A stretch of DNA of 64,000 nucleotides from Brassica napus (GCF_020379485.1 NC_063437.1:16207726-16271725), one strand, 5' to 3'. Positions 43,536 to 56,273 are shown, counted from the stretch's first letter. Translations and numbers: made by a program. The notes: generated by a model from the sequence alone, not told the origin.

Positions 43536-46230
43536 ATGGCGACCATCCCTTCTCACAACCTTCTCACGAAGAACTATCACTCTTCTCCGTCGTTCAAAAC
43601 CACCAGCTCCTCTGAACCTTCGTTCATTCATCTCCCGGAGAAAAGATCCCGAGTAGCTGCAAAAGCTTCTCTCTCCAGAACCAACGAGGCTTCTTTATCC
43701 GCCGTCATCTCCAGGCTCGAGCGCGAAAGGCAAGGATTAACCGACGGTGGTGGAGAACAGTGGCGTACGGCGGAGGATTTTCGCCGGCGCGATAAGAAAA
43801 CCGAGGAAGAGAGGACGCTTAGAGACACGTGGCGCAAGATCCAAGGAGAAGATGATTGGGCCGGGCTAACTGATCCAATGGACCCGGTTCTAAGATCGGA
43901 GCTGATCCGTTACGGCGAAATGGCTCAGGCCTGTTACGACGCCTTCGACTTCGATCCGTCCTCGAGGTACTGCGGCAGCTCCAGATTCTCCCGCCACGAG
44001 TTTTTCGATTCCCTTGGGATGAAGGGATCAGGGTACGAGGTGGCGCGTTACCTCTACGCGACGTCGAACATCAACCTCCCCAACTTCTTCTCGAAATCGA
44101 GGTGGTCTAAGGTGTGGAGCAAAAACGCTAACTGGATGGGATACGTCGCCGTTTCCGACGACGAAGCCGCCACGCGTCACCGTCTCGGACGACGCGATAT
44201 CGCGATCGCGTGGAGAGGAACCGTTACGCGATTGGAATGGATCGCGGATCTCAAGGACTATTTAAAACCGGTATACCGTAACAACCTCCGGTGCCCCGAC
44301 CCGGCCGTTAAGGTCGAATCCGGGTTTCTGGATCTTTACACGGATAAAGACACGTCATGCAAGTTCTCGAGATTCTCGGCGCGTGAGCAGGTCTTAGCGG
44401 AGGTGAAGCGTCTGGTGGAGAGATACGGCGACGATGAAGACGAGGAGCTGAGCATCACCGTGACGGGACACAGCCTCGGCGGCGCGTTGGCGATACTGAG
44501 CGCTTACGACGTGGCGGAGATGGGGTTGAATCGGAGTCGGAGCGGGAAGGTGATTCCGGTGACGGTTTTGACTTACGGTGGGCCGCGCGTGGGCAACGTG
44601 AGGTTCAAGGAGAGGTTGAAGGAGCTGGGAGTGAAGGTGATGAGAGTTGTGAACGTGCATGACGTCGTTCCGAAATCGCCGGGACTGTTTCTGAACGAGC
44701 GTGCTCCGCACGCGGTGATGAAAATAGCCGAGGGGTTGCCGTGGTGTTACTGCCACGTGGGGGAGGAGCTGGCGCTGGATCACCAGAACTCGCCGTTCCT
44801 TAAGTCCTCCGTTGATCCTTCTAATGCTCATAACCTCGAGGCTTTACTCCATCTCCTTGACGGGTGAGTTTAAAAAAAATTACACATATTAGAGAATAAA
44901 TTCACAACTGAATAAAAAAAAATTCAAAACTTATTTTTTTTGGATAATTATCTCAAATAGCTTCTTTTTTTTTGTCACAGCTTAAAAAAAATGACCAAAT
45001 GGTCTATTTTTATTTTAAAATTTTTAATATATTTTTTTAATTTGAAACTCTATTCCAAAACACCAGCCATTAACTATAAACTCTCTAAGGTAAAAATATA
45101 TATTTTATTCTTTAATAAAAAAAATTTTGTCATTTTTTCATTGAAAACTATTTCTGTGACAAAAACATAAAAATAGCTAAAAATAGTTATCCTAGAATTA
45201 TTTTTTTTGTAACGAAATTCGAAACTGATTATAAATACGTTTATTGATTACCAATTTTTATCAACTTTAAACCAGTAGTATTTTAATTAATTTTAACAGT
45301 ATTAACTAACTATAATATGTATATAGGAAAAATTATTGTTGAAACAAATTTCTGAATATATTCATATCTTTTTCTTGCTCCAAAATTTGCATAAACTTAA
45401 AAGATCAAATAAAGTTGGAATCGTTTATTTTGGAAAGCAAAAAAATAATTAGAAAGTTAACTAAATGTTCCAAATTTACAGGCTTTTGTGAGAAAAATTT
45501 GAAATAAATTAAAAAGGCATTATTAGTAGCAAACTTGCAGCCAGGCAGGAGAGACCTAGACTGAAACATATGATAGTGACTGATTAGATAATATGATTTA
45601 AAGGCCAACAAAATTAAAAATTGATATGATTTAGATGGTGAGACTTTACAACACTAGTAAAATAAACTGGTGAGTTGAATAAAAGTCGTCGTATAGAAAT
45701 TTTGTTTTATTATCTCCAGAAGTTAAAACGACAAAATTTAAGCCGTGGGAAATATAGAATGGACAAGATAACCAATTCTATTATTCGAAGATAAATATTT
45801 GATAATACAAAAAGTTTAGAATTGGGATCTTCTGGATTACGTCTATTTAAATAAATTTATATGCGATATGATTGACCCGAGTATCACGTGAATGTCTGAT
45901 TTAGTGATATGAAACTATACACTAGTATTAATTAATAATGTTTGCTTTTGCTGTTAATTAAGATGTATCAACTCTTTTGGTGGCAGGTATCATGGAAAAG
46001 GGGAGAGATTTGTGCTGTCGAGTGGGAGAGATCCAGCGTTAGTGAACAAAGCATCGGATTTTCTGAAAGAACACTTCATGGTTCCACCGTTTTGGCGACA
46101 AGATGCTAACAAAGGAATGGTGAGGAACAGTGAAGGTCGTTGGATTCAAGCCGAGCGTCTCCGGTCTGAGGATCATCATTCTCCTGACATCCACCACCAC
46201 CTCTCCCAGCTCCGTCTTCTCCCTTCGTAA
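43536..46230 (+). CDS. DALL3: Plastid phospholipase A1-I gamma (DAD1-like lipase)
   Basis: Two exons, 43536-44863 and 45987-46230, give 523 aa with an intron of 1,123 bp. The Ser/Thr-rich N-terminus (about 1-50) is a plausible chloroplast transit peptide. The lipase_3 domain has the nucleophile elbow TGHSLGG with Ser313, a downstream Asp in NVHDVVP and a candidate His in AHNLEALLHLL, near the exon junction. Class I PLA1 enzymes remove sn-1 acyl groups from plastid phospho- and galactolipids and feed oxylipin/jasmonate routes. An in-frame ATG at 43437 would add 33 residues without transit-peptide character and lies before the TATA-like motif, so 43536 is preferred. Its position equals Arabidopsis At2g30550 (recalled). 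Confidence 0.93.
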
Positions 46231-46888
46231 TTACACATTTTGATATGTTATATTATATATACGTGTTTTCCTTTGTAAATGTCACGAATAAAAATGATCA
46301 CAATCACTTCCACTTTGCATGCATAAGCATATATCATATTTCCATGTTTGAATACATACATACATACATATATTTAATAAACTTTCATCACGAATTGCAT
46401 ACCGAATGTGCTTAATTTTATACAAATGCCAGACGAGCAAATTAGCAATATGCTTATATGCTCTTACTTACAATCAGGAGTTGTTACAAACTTACAATAC
46501 ATGAAAACTACTGTTATTACTATTTTCATTTTTAATTCAACAGCGATCCTCAATTCCTCATTCTTTATCATAACGCAACTATAATCATGTGCAATAACAA
46601 TCTACGATGTTCTTTGTAACAAACAAACAAAAAAAACCATGCTGGATGTTCTAGTAGTTGAAGATTTATTCTCTTTATCAAAGTATGTTTTACCACCATA
46701 ATGACTCGTCTGTTACGAGGCCGGGTTTGGATCAATTAACTATGCAGCAACGACTATAATCGTATTATTGGGAACGACAGATTTTGACCATCCATTTGAA
46801 AATTTTCCCTATTATAAATACCCCCATCGATCCTTTCACTTTCATTCACTCAAATCTTAAAACCTCTTTAAAATCGACTAAGTAAAGA
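46231..46888. other. DALL3 3' flank and promoter of the glycine-rich gene
   Basis: No gene. (CATA)n near 46358. A TATA box TATAAATA at 46813-46820 lies about 70 bp before the ATG of the glycine-rich gene. Confidence 0.55.
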
Positions 46889-47155
46889 ATGGGAGGGAAA
46901 GGCGGTAGCGGTGGAGGAGGGAAGGGAGGTGGTGGTGGAGGAGGGAAAGGCGGCGGTGGTGGTGGCAGTGGAGGAGGTAGGAGCGGCATTGGTGGTGGTC
47001 ATGGAGGAGGAGGAAAAAGTGGTGGTGGTGGAGGAGGTGGCTACATGGTGGCACCAGGGAGCAACGGATCTTCCTACATCTCAAGAGATAACTTTGAGAG
47101 TGACCCTAAAGGTTACTTTGATAATTTGCATGGTAGTGGACAGGGCAGCAAGTAA
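46889..47155 (+). CDS. Small glycine-rich protein
   Basis: A single exon encodes 88 aa. Residues 1-50 are almost entirely Gly with Lys and Ser in GGGGKGG-type repeats; the C-terminal third is unique (YMVAPGSNGSSYISRDNF). No signal peptide is seen. A TATA box at a suitable distance and the same place next to the lipase gene as in Arabidopsis (At2g30560, recalled) support a real gene. The function is unknown. Another frame (46911-47189) is open only as a shadow of the repeats. Confidence 0.75.
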   Translation: MGGKGGSGGGGKGGGGGGGKGGGGGGSGGGRSGIGGGHGGGGKSGGGGGGGYMVAPGSNGSSYISRDNFESDPKGYFDNLHGSGQGSK

Positions 47156-47442
47156 CTTTGGTCTATGTATTTCACTATCTATGCAGTGATCAGGATTATG
47201 GTTTTTATTACCAAATAAATTATCTAATGATCAAATAAAATTCATCCTTCTTCAATCCTCGTATTAACAGAAATTAGCAACTCTATATGGATATAATCAT
47301 GCAATAAGTTCATTAGGAAACTCTAAAATTCTAAATAATTTTGTGGTGTGCAATTCAGTGATTCTAATTTAAGCAAGTGGTTGTGTTTGATTAACATTAA
47401 CTTTTATTGCTCCTAATCATCCTTTTGATCATGAAACATGAA

Positions 47443-47670
47443 TGGTGTGACCAAAGAATGAAAGGGAATCATACATTCCTTATTATTCTTTTTTTTTCTT
47501 ATCATTTACAAGGAATATTTTTTCCTATTCATTCCTTTTATTCTAGAGTAATATAGAACAAATTTGTTCCTTTCCAAAATTGATAATTTTTTTTTTATTC
47601 TATAATTTTATTCCTCTACATTTTTTCCTTACTCATTCATAATGTTCTTATAATGGTCACCGGTTAGACC
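47443..47670. mobile_element. Small MITE related to the one at 36092
   Basis: From GGTGTGACCAAAGAATG to GGTCACCGGTTAGACC. The interior matches 36092-36324 in reverse complement, including AATATAGAACAAATTTGTTCC. The left end has lost the TCTAAC part. Confidence 0.6.
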
Positions 47671-47822
47671 CGGATTTTTTTGGTGTTTAATTTAAATTTC
47701 AATAAACCAGAATATCATATTGTTGATTCATGTCCTGACATGGAAACGGAAAAGAGAGACGAACACTGATGAAGGCTAAAAGAAACATCATAGTACATGT
47801 TCAGAGGGAAAGACCAGATTCT

Positions 47823-48349
47823 TCATCTTCCTACGGATGAGACGTTTCCTTGCTTTGGCTCCATTGAGCATCTCACTCCTCCCTTCCTCTTCTTTATTGG
47901 AGGCAAACCTGAGCAATAATAATCAAAAGTCTCAACTCTAACTCCAGTGACTTCCAAATTTAGTGAAGCAAATTAAAGTTTGTTCTAGCTCATTTTTAAA
48001 TCTCAGTCACACAACAATCAGTCAGCAAAATTTTAAATACTCTTCTGATTGGTTCTGACCACAACCGAACTTTTAGATCAAAATGGTTTCTTGACTTCTT
48101 GTTTATTCTCCACCAAACTACTAAAGATATTTTACTCATCAACGAATATAAAGCAACCAAAGATCTTCGATTTGCACTTGACAAGATTGAGTTTCTAGTA
48201 TGAGATAACATCAAATAAAGAATGTTTAGAAGAAGATAAAAAAGGGAAAGACTTTACCAAGAACAGGAGCAGAGACAGAGACGGTGGGCTTGATAAGGAG
48301 AGCAGGACGAGCGACAGAGACGGTGGAAGCAGGCAGTGAAGCTAGCCAT
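47823..48349 (-). pseudogene. PSBW: Truncated PSBW (photosystem II subunit W) relic
   Basis: Exon 1 (48349-48258, donor GTAAAG) begins MASFTA as in PSBW, but a small deletion shifts the frame so that the rest of the transit peptide is read in the wrong frame and stops. The second exon (47908-) reads LPPIKKRKGGVRCSME and KQGNVS in the expected frame. Similarity then ends near 47840, before the membrane-spanning mature protein, and a stop follows at 47825-47823. In Arabidopsis PSBW (At2g30570, recalled) comes next after the glycine-rich gene, so this is the relic at the orthologous place. A functional copy must be elsewhere. Confidence 0.8.
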
Positions 48350-49433
48350 TTTCTTTTGCTCCAACACAAGTACAAACTCTCTTCAATCTGAGATTTTGGT
48401 TTCTGTTAGTAACAACACAACCTTTGCTTGTGTTGGCTTTTTGAATTGAACTTAACGACTCAATCAGTGGTGGAAACAATCTCTAAAGAACCAATACAAG
48501 CCAACCTCTAAAAGTATGAAAAAACTCAAATTGGTTATTGTTTTTGCAAATAAGTAGTTAAAATGTATTTATTTTGTTTAATATTAAACATGTATTGTAA
48601 GCAATAATAGTTAATAACAAGGTAAAATGTATAAAACAAATCATTATATATTAATATATTGTTGTTACTAAGTTATTGTATGCTTGACCGTGTGACTATG
48701 GTTCCATATTAGTTCCTGCTGCTACTGTATGTTGTGTACCGAGTGCTGTTCCGTCCTTTTTCAGTGTGGGTGAGATCGAACCTAGATAACAGAGTTGACT
48801 CGGTCGGTTATGCTCAAATATAATATACAATTTTGATTAGTTATTTGCTTTCGACTCGTTAGGTCAAATTTGATAGAAGTTGTTAAAAGAATAGCTCAAA
48901 AAGGAAGAATGAATGAGCGGAAGAGAAGAAACAAATAAAGAGAATAGGATTATAGAAGTACAAACAAATTATTGAAAGTTGAATAGTATCCTCATCAGTG
49001 TCTACCTAGTTTCTTGATTATTGTGTTTTTTTTTCGTGGGCATGGAGAATTCTGAAATTATAATCTGTACTGTGCGCGTTTTTTTTTTCATAATGAATTA
49101 CACAAACAAACACACAATTAATGTGTCTATTTGCGAGTCTCCAAATATACTATTGTAGGCAATGATGAGGAGATTATGCTTCTGTCTACCAAAGGCTAAT
49201 AAAACTAAGATAAATAAGTTCTAAGTTTATCATCCACAACACACACACACATACACACACACACACAAAACAAACGGCTGATAAAGAAGGTTGCATATTA
49301 TTATCACAGGATTGATAAACACCCGAAGAGCTTCTTAGTTTCTTGAGAGAGAAATTTATTACATCAACATCCTCTCCTTCTCAAAGGAGCCCTTCTCCTC
49401 TCCATCCTGATCATGGCCGTGGTGATCTCCTTA
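48350..49433. other. PSBW upstream side and RRM-1 3' flank
   Basis: AT-rich with a (CA)n tract near 49238-49268. About 49070-49300 recurs at 51505-51680 as part of the duplicated unit. No gene is seen. Confidence 0.5.
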
Positions 49434-50691
49434 TTATGAGGCCTTGAAAGCCTGCTCCCTCCTCGCCTTGATGACCCTCTCCCTCCTCGCCTTGACCCTC
49501 CACTCAGTCATATAATCATCGCGCTTCTTATTGATCTCGCGGGCGAACTCAAGAAAAGGAGCTGCATATATAAACAATAAAGGCGAATTAATGAGAAGAT
49601 TAAGTAACCTTAGAAAATAAAGAATCAAGAAAAACATTTGATGTACCTGGGATAGAATAGCCAACCGTAGGTTCATCACCGGGGGCAAGGCGAGGGTTAC
49701 TTATGGCGGTGGCTAAGAGCATAGTAGTTATTTTGAATCCGCCCACTTTACTTCCATTAAGATCCATAGCACTAGCTTCATCTTCTTTTTTGGAAAAATA
49801 GATATTAGTACACTCGTCGGGAGTACAAACGAAAACATGTGTTATCAATCCACAAGAAGAGAAATGTTCTGTCAAAATGCTCTTGACTTGATCTTCAGGA
49901 AGGGAAGTGTCATACCCCAAAACGGCAATGCCATACCAACTGCAGTAGTTTGTTGCATGTTAATAATCAACAACACAAAACAAACATTTTTCAACAAAAT
50001 GAAAACAAAAAGAGTATCAACTTACAATCTTTTGTCATTGGCTAGGTCAGAATACAGAGATCTATGATAACGTAATGACACCTGGTAATCCAGGTCTTCT
50101 TCCCGGGGTGCAAACTTAACAAGGGCCTTCCAATTTCCAATGTCACTTCCATTAAGTTGCAACGCTCTCTCTTTTGCGAGATGTCCATGATAATTAACAA
50201 AAGCACGACTGTAACAAAGAACAATTATTATTATTTTTAGCTCATAAAACAAAATAATATATTATGTCACAAATATTAAGACACTAACCTTTCTAAAATA
50301 GGGTCTGTGGGAACCTCAACGCTAATGAGGTCGCCACATGATTTGAAGTGATTAATCAGTTCGCTCTTGATTTCATCCGTAGGTCGGCCATGGCTGAATC
50401 CTTCAACAGATATCCTAACCCTAATTCACAGGAGATACAAAAAGAAATAAAAATTATTAACACATACAAATATCTTCTTACAAAATAAATAAAGCATCAA
50501 TTACCTGGAACTGATGTAATTGAATTTTTCCTTAGCAGCAGGCTCACTATCGAACGGTTCCTAAAATACAACATATATAATCAGATATTTTTCTTAATTT
50601 CCGAATATAACAAACCTTTAATAGAGAAAAGAGATCCGAGTAAGAAGAAGATTACCTTGGGGGCGGATCCCTTGCAAGAGTACGTGTCCAT
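49434..50691 (-). CDS. RRM-type RNA-binding protein, tandem copy 1
   Basis: Six exons (minus): 50691-50656, 50560-50505, 50420-50289, 50208-50026, 49939-49647 and 49561-49434, joining in frame to 275 aa. Two RRM-like units are visible: RVRISVEGFSHGRPTDEIKS through LVKFAPRE (about 31-115), and WYGIAVLGYDTSLPEDQVKS through GFKI (about 136-215). RNP-type residues are weak. The C-terminus is Lys/Arg-rich (VKARRERVIKARREQAFKAS). It resembles Brassicaceae RRM proteins (nucleolin-like/At1g-type short RBPs) of unknown role; RNA binding is inferred from the fold. The exon phases match copy 2 exactly. Confidence 0.8.
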
Positions 50692-50849
50692 CGAGATGTT
50701 GTTATAACCCTAGGCTGCCGCTTTGCGATATCTTTTCAGATTACGGATTTAGAGAAGAAGAAGAAGGAGGAAGGTACTTATAGTCGTCTGGTTTGGGCCA
50801 TAGGTCGGTCATTCCCATTTCCTTTTTTTCTAATATATCTACTGATTGG

Positions 50850-51490
50850 GATTCCAAATTTAGTGAAGCAAATTAAAGTTGGTTCTAGCTCATTTTTAAA
50901 TCTCATTCCACACAACAATCAGTCAACAAAATTTCATATACTCGTCTGATTGGTTCTGACCACAACCGAACTCTTAGATCAAAATAGTTTCTTGACTTCT
51001 TGTTTATTCTCCACCAAACTACTAAAGATCTTTTACTCATTAACGAATATAAAGCAACCAAAGATGTTCGATTTGCACATGACAGGATTGAGTTTCTAGT
51101 ACAAGATAACGGGGATGATTGGTTGGGTTGTAACCGTAGAAAATTTATTTTAGCATTTTGTCTGTAGGATTTTTGATTTATCTTTAATTGATGTAGCTTT
51201 AAAATTTTCTACAGCTAAAAAAATGGGGCTTTAGAAAATAAGATGTTTACAGTCATTTTTTGTGTGTTTTTGCTGTAACTTTAATTTTTTGGTTATAGTT
51301 TTAAAAACCAAGATAAATCATGATTGGTAGTATTTAAGGTTGTAGATGAAAACTAAAGTTAAAGTCACTTACTACAGCCCAACCAATCACCCCCAACATC
51401 AAATAAATAATGTTTAGAAGAAGATAAAAAAAGGGAGAGAACTTTACCAAGAAAAGGAGCAGATAGAGAGAAGGTGGGCTTGGTATATAT
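50850..51490. repeat. Duplicated PSBW intron fragment
   Basis: 50850-51110 matches 47950-48210 and 51405-51480 matches 48215-48290 (including the PSBW donor end and part of exon 1). Between them lies about 290 bp of inserted AT-rich sequence with inverted ends (GGGGATGATTGGTTGGG and CCAACCAATCACCCC), a possible small MITE at about 51110-51400. Confidence 0.75.
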
Positions 51491-51768
51491 GTCTAATTTG
51501 TAAAACATGTGCGCGTTTATTACTTCATTATGAATTAATTACACAGACAAACACAGTGTTAATGAGTCTATTTGCGAGTTTCGAAGGATACGATTATGCT
51601 TTCTGTCTACCAAACCAAATAGGCAAATAATAGTAAGATAAGTTTTAAGTTTATCATCCACAAAACAAACGGAAGGTTGCATAGTATTATCACATGATTG
51701 ATAAACACCAAAGAGCTTCTAATTAGTCTCTTGAGAGAGAAATTCATTACATCAACATCAGCTCCTTC

Positions 51769-53108
51769 TCAAAAGGACTGTGACCCCTCTCCCTCCTTGG
51801 CCCTGGCCTTCTGCGTCATAAGAGCCCAGGCCTTCTGCTTCTTAAGAGCCCTGGCCTTCTGCTTCTTAAGAGCCCTGGCCCTCTGCTTCTTAAGAGCACT
51901 GAGCTTCTTTGTCATCGCATTGAGCCTCCACTCAGTCATATAAAAATCCATCTTCTCCTGGATCTCGTCGGCAAACTCAAGCATTTGAGCTACAGAAACA
52001 ATAAAAGACGAATTCATGAGAAGATTAATGAACCTTGAAAGTAAAGAATCAAGAAAAACGTGTTATGCACCTGGGGCACAATAGCCACAATGAGTTTCAC
52101 CGGGGGGACGGGGAGGGTTACTTCTGGCTGTTGTGGGTACGAGCATAGTATTTATTTTGAATCCGTCGACTTCACTTCCATCAAGATTCATGGCACTAGC
52201 TTCTCCTTCTTCTTCGGAAAAATAGATACTAGTCATCTTGTCGAGGAGATCAACGTCAACATGTATTATAACTCCACAAGAAGAGAAATGTGCAGTCAAA
52301 GCCTCCTCGACTTCATCTTCAAGAAGGGAGGGGTCATACCCCACAACGCAAATGCCAAACCTACTGCAGTAATTTGTTGCATGTTATCAACATGCACAAC
52401 ATTTTTACAGGATGCAAAAGAAAACAAAAAAAGAGTATCAACTTACAATCTTTTGTCATTTAGTAGCTCATTTATAACAAATTGTTTATATTCTGATTCC
52501 GCCTGGTATTCCTCATCTTCTTCCTCGGGTGCAAACTTAACAAGGGCATTCCAACCTCCCATGTCACTTCCATTAAGTTGCAGCGCTTTCTCTTTTGCGC
52601 CATCTCCAAAAATAGTAACAAAAGCACGACTGCAACAAAGAACAATTAATTTTCAATTAGCACACAACAGAAATATTATATTATTATGTCACAAATATTA
52701 AGAGACACAAACCTGTCCAAAAGAAGCTCTGTGGGGAAATCAACTCTACTAACATGGCCACATGATTTGAAGTGATTAACCAATTTAATCCTCATTTCAT
52801 TCTCAGTGTCCTTATTAAATCTGTATCCTTCAACAGATATCCTAACCCTAATTCGCAGGAGATGCAAAGAAAAAAATATCAACACATACAAATATCTTCT
52901 CACAAAATAAATAAATAAAGCATCAATCAATTACCACGGATCGATGGCTTCATCCTTAGCAGCAGCCTCACTATCGAAAGGTGCCTAAAATACAACATAC
53001 AATGTTTCTTAATTTCCGATTAACAAAAGAGATCTGAGTAAGAAGAATTCATAACGAGAAGAAGATTACCTTGGGGGAGGATCGCTTGCAAGAAGAGTAC
53101 GTGTCCAT
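51769..53108 (-). CDS. RRM-type RNA-binding protein, tandem copy 2
   Basis: Six exons (minus): 53108-53070, 52984-52935, 52847-52713, 52629-52447, 52363-52071 and 51989-51769, giving 306 aa. Exons 4 and 5 have exactly the lengths of copy 1 (183 and 293 bp), and all phases agree. Two RRM-like units: VRISVEGYRFNKDTENEMRI (first) and FGICVVGYDPSLLEDEVEEA (second). The C-terminus differs from copy 1: it has tandem ALKKQKAR-type octapeptides (24-bp DNA repeat at about 51806-51900). It is intact but faster evolving at the tail. RNA binding is inferred. Confidence 0.8.
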
Positions 53109-53363
53109 CGAGATGTTGTTACAACCCCTAGGCTGCCGCTTTGCGATATATTTTCAGATTATGGATTTAGAGAAGAGGAAGGAGGAAGGTAGTTATAGTC
53201 GTCTGGTTTGGGCCATAGGTCGGTCTTTCCCATTTCCTTTTTTCTAATATATCTACTGATTGGGATTCATACGGGCCTGCCATTAAACAGAAAGACACAA
53301 TCGAAACACGAAACCGTTCTACAGTTTCGATTTCCATCACTCAAAACTCTTATCTGATCGGAC

Positions 53364-53967
53364 ATGATCAATCTTTGCATGCTTTTCTATCTTTTGTTCT
53401 TCTCTCTTGTTGGATTGTCGGGTAAACTTTCTTTTTCCCAATTCGCCATTGCAATCTCCGACGTAGTAGTTTCTGTGACTATGATCGATGACGACGACAA
53501 TAGTTATGTTGACAAGGTTTATTACCTCACTCCTCAGAACATGGTACGGAGATAGTATTGTGAAAGGAAAATTCTGGATCTTTGTTCTACAATGTCAAGG
53601 AAGCTGCGAGAATTGTTGGGCGTTTCCCACCAGAAGCTGGAAGAAGAAGAAGAAGCCTGCAGGAAAAGAACCTGAGGCATTGATAAAGAAGAATTGTCTC
53701 CAAGAGGGAGACATGAACAAAGAAGAAAGAAAAAAACTATGGTGGACATCAACGAAGATCAAGGAAGCTATAGGGGTTCTAATCCACCAGAGATATGGAG
53801 GGACAAACCACAACCGAACAATGAAGCCAATGAAGTCTGAATCCATGATTGAAGCTGAAGAACCAGAGACGTTTAAAGCTGAAGATGGAAGAACTTGCTT
53901 AAAAATCAAGGTGAAAGTTCAAAGAATCAAAGAGTCCAAGGCTAATGAAGCTGAGGTGATGATTTAG
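53364..53967 (+). CDS. Uncharacterised gene or gene remnant
   Basis: A 63-aa frame (53364-53555) begins with a hydrophobic signal-like segment (MLFYLLFFSLVGLSG). A second frame (53488-53967, stop at 53965-53967) overlaps it and is Lys/Glu-rich (KEERKKLWWTSTKIKEAIGV). They are in different frames and no convincing intron joins them, so either an intron is missed or this is a broken gene. It is divergent from RRM copy 2. No family is recognised. Confidence 0.35.
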
Positions 53968-53969
53968 AG

Positions 53970-54340
53970 AATAAGGGTCTGGCTGGTTCAAACGCAGCGG
54001 TTGCGGTTGTGCGAGTTTGCGGTTGTGTTCCCAACGGTTTTAAGAGATTTCTACGACTGTTTCTTCGGTTAGAAATTGGTGCGTTTGCGGGATACTTATG
54101 ATTGATTAACTACCAAATGCAGCAGCAGTTAAATAATAAATTAACAATATTTATATTTTATATAATTATAAAAATATCAAAAATCATAATATTATAATAA
54201 ATATAAAAAATATATTTAGAAAGTTATAGTTTTAATTTTTTTTTTTAAATTATAGAAAATATGTTTATTTTAAAATTTTATAATATTAATTAAAATATAA
54301 TAGATATATTTTTTTAATTTTCTTCTTTTTTTTTTCTTTT
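53970..54340. mobile_element. Truncated MITE (GCGGTTGCGG family)
   Basis: From GGTCTGGCTGGTTCAAACGC it matches the reverse complement of the right half of the 35377-35995 MITE, including GAAATTGGTGCGTTTGCGGG. It ends near 54340, where the duplicated glutaredoxin upstream block begins, so it marks the breakpoint. Confidence 0.7.
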
Positions 54341-54779
54341 AGTGTGTAACTACAATATTGAGCTGATTGTTGACTGGGACTTGAGTTTCTTCAATCATAG
54401 ACTATTTATAACAACACCGAGGAAGAAGAAAAGAATATTGAGACCAAAAAAGATTTAAAAAGATCGATCTTTTGAAAGGTTCCCCAAGTTCATCAAAGTA
54501 ACTTTATTTTTAGCAAAAAACACTTTATTTTTGAACCAAATTAATATTTTTTATTATACAATTAAAGAAGGACCAAACAAAAGTTGTTTATCCTTCTAGA
54601 TACCAAGATAAGCATTTTAATTAAACAAGATCGGATCATATGCTTTTTTGTTACAGATATGCCAAAGTATATAACACATGTTTATATTTATTTTACTGGT
54701 TGTTTTATGCATGAGTGAGAATTAGAATTATATATTTTATGAGGACCACGTTTCCACTTTTTATCTCTAGTTAAGAATA

Positions 54780-56229
54780 CTAGATTTTTTAACCGCGCTA
54801 CGCGCGGATAAGATATTATATGTATTTATCAATTCTAAAAAATAATGTATAATATTGTATTATATTATTTAAAGAATAGAAAATAAGACTACATAACATA
54901 AATATATTTTTTATATTTTCTTTGTGGAAATCATTATGTTGTTTGATTGTTGTACTTAATTCACATATTTGCATAGATATTTGTGATAGATGAATAACTA
55001 TATTTTTATTATCAGTAAATAATATATATTTATTATATAATATAAGAAAAATAGAATTATTTACTTTTTAACAAACTTGTCTCATGTTGGGGACTCGGTT
55101 ATAGACATATCATATTCGAATGAAACATTTTTACACTTATCAATCTTCTTAACAATCAAGAAACAAATCTGAATATCAAAACAATATCTCATACGATCTC
55201 TTTGTGGAATAACTGCTCTGAAAAAATTGAATTTATGCATAAAAAAGGACTGGAAATGGATGTGCATATGTGTTATCTAAGTCAGCTTTATAAAAAACTA
55301 TTTATAGTTCATATATCATTTATGTCCATCCAATTTTTTTGTCCATCATTTCTTAAACATCTTGAAATAAGTAATGCTAATTAATAATAAATTTTTTGCT
55401 CACAAAATAAAAATCAAATTTGTCTAATTATCGCTTAATTTGTCTAACTGATATATGTATTTCTCAATTCTAAAAAAATAATGTATAATATTGTATTACA
55501 TTATTTAAAAAATATAAAATATGACTACATAACATAAATATATGATGACAAAAAAAAACATAAATATATTTTTTAAATTTTCTTTGTGGAAATAATTATG
55601 TTGTTTGATTGTTGTACTTGATTCACATATTTGCATAGATATTTGTGATCGATGAATAACTATATTTTTATTATCAGTAAATAATATATATTGATTATAT
55701 AATATAAGAAAAATAAAATTATTTACTTTTTAAACAAACTTGTCTCATGTTGGAGACTCGGTTATAGACATATCATATACAAAGGAGACATTTTTGCAGT
55801 TATCAGTCTTCTTAACATTGAAAAAACAAAACTACATATCAAAACAATATCTCATACGATTTATTTGTGGAATAACTACTCTGAAGAAATTGAATTTAGG
55901 CATCAAAAAGAACTGAAAATGGATGTGCAGATATGTTATCTAAGTCTGCTTCACAAAGTACTATTCATAGTTCATATATCATTAATGTCCATTCTACTTT
56001 TTGTCCACCATTTCTTAAACATCTTGAAATAACTGATGCTAATTAATAATAAACTTTTTGCTGAAAAAAAATCAAATTTGTCTAATTATCGCTTAAATAT
56101 TTTATTAATATGGTCTAAGAAGCTTTTAAGTGATATCATAGTTTAATTTATTAGTTTTTTTGTTAATTTTTAGAGGTTTTTGTATTTAAGATTTTTTTCC
56201 ATATTAAGCTTCTATTTCTTTCACGGAAT

Positions 56230-56273
<44 letters not shown>

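Noticed and set aside
44394..44831. 145-aa minus-strand frame in DALL3
   Set aside because: Antisense shadow of the GC-rich lipase exon; no domain.
46878..47084. His-rich minus-strand frame over the glycine-rich gene
   Set aside because: Product of reading GGT/GGA repeats backwards; no promoter on that side.
48258..48349. Functional PSBW first exon
   Set aside because: A frame-shifting deletion and the missing mature-protein exon exclude a working gene here.
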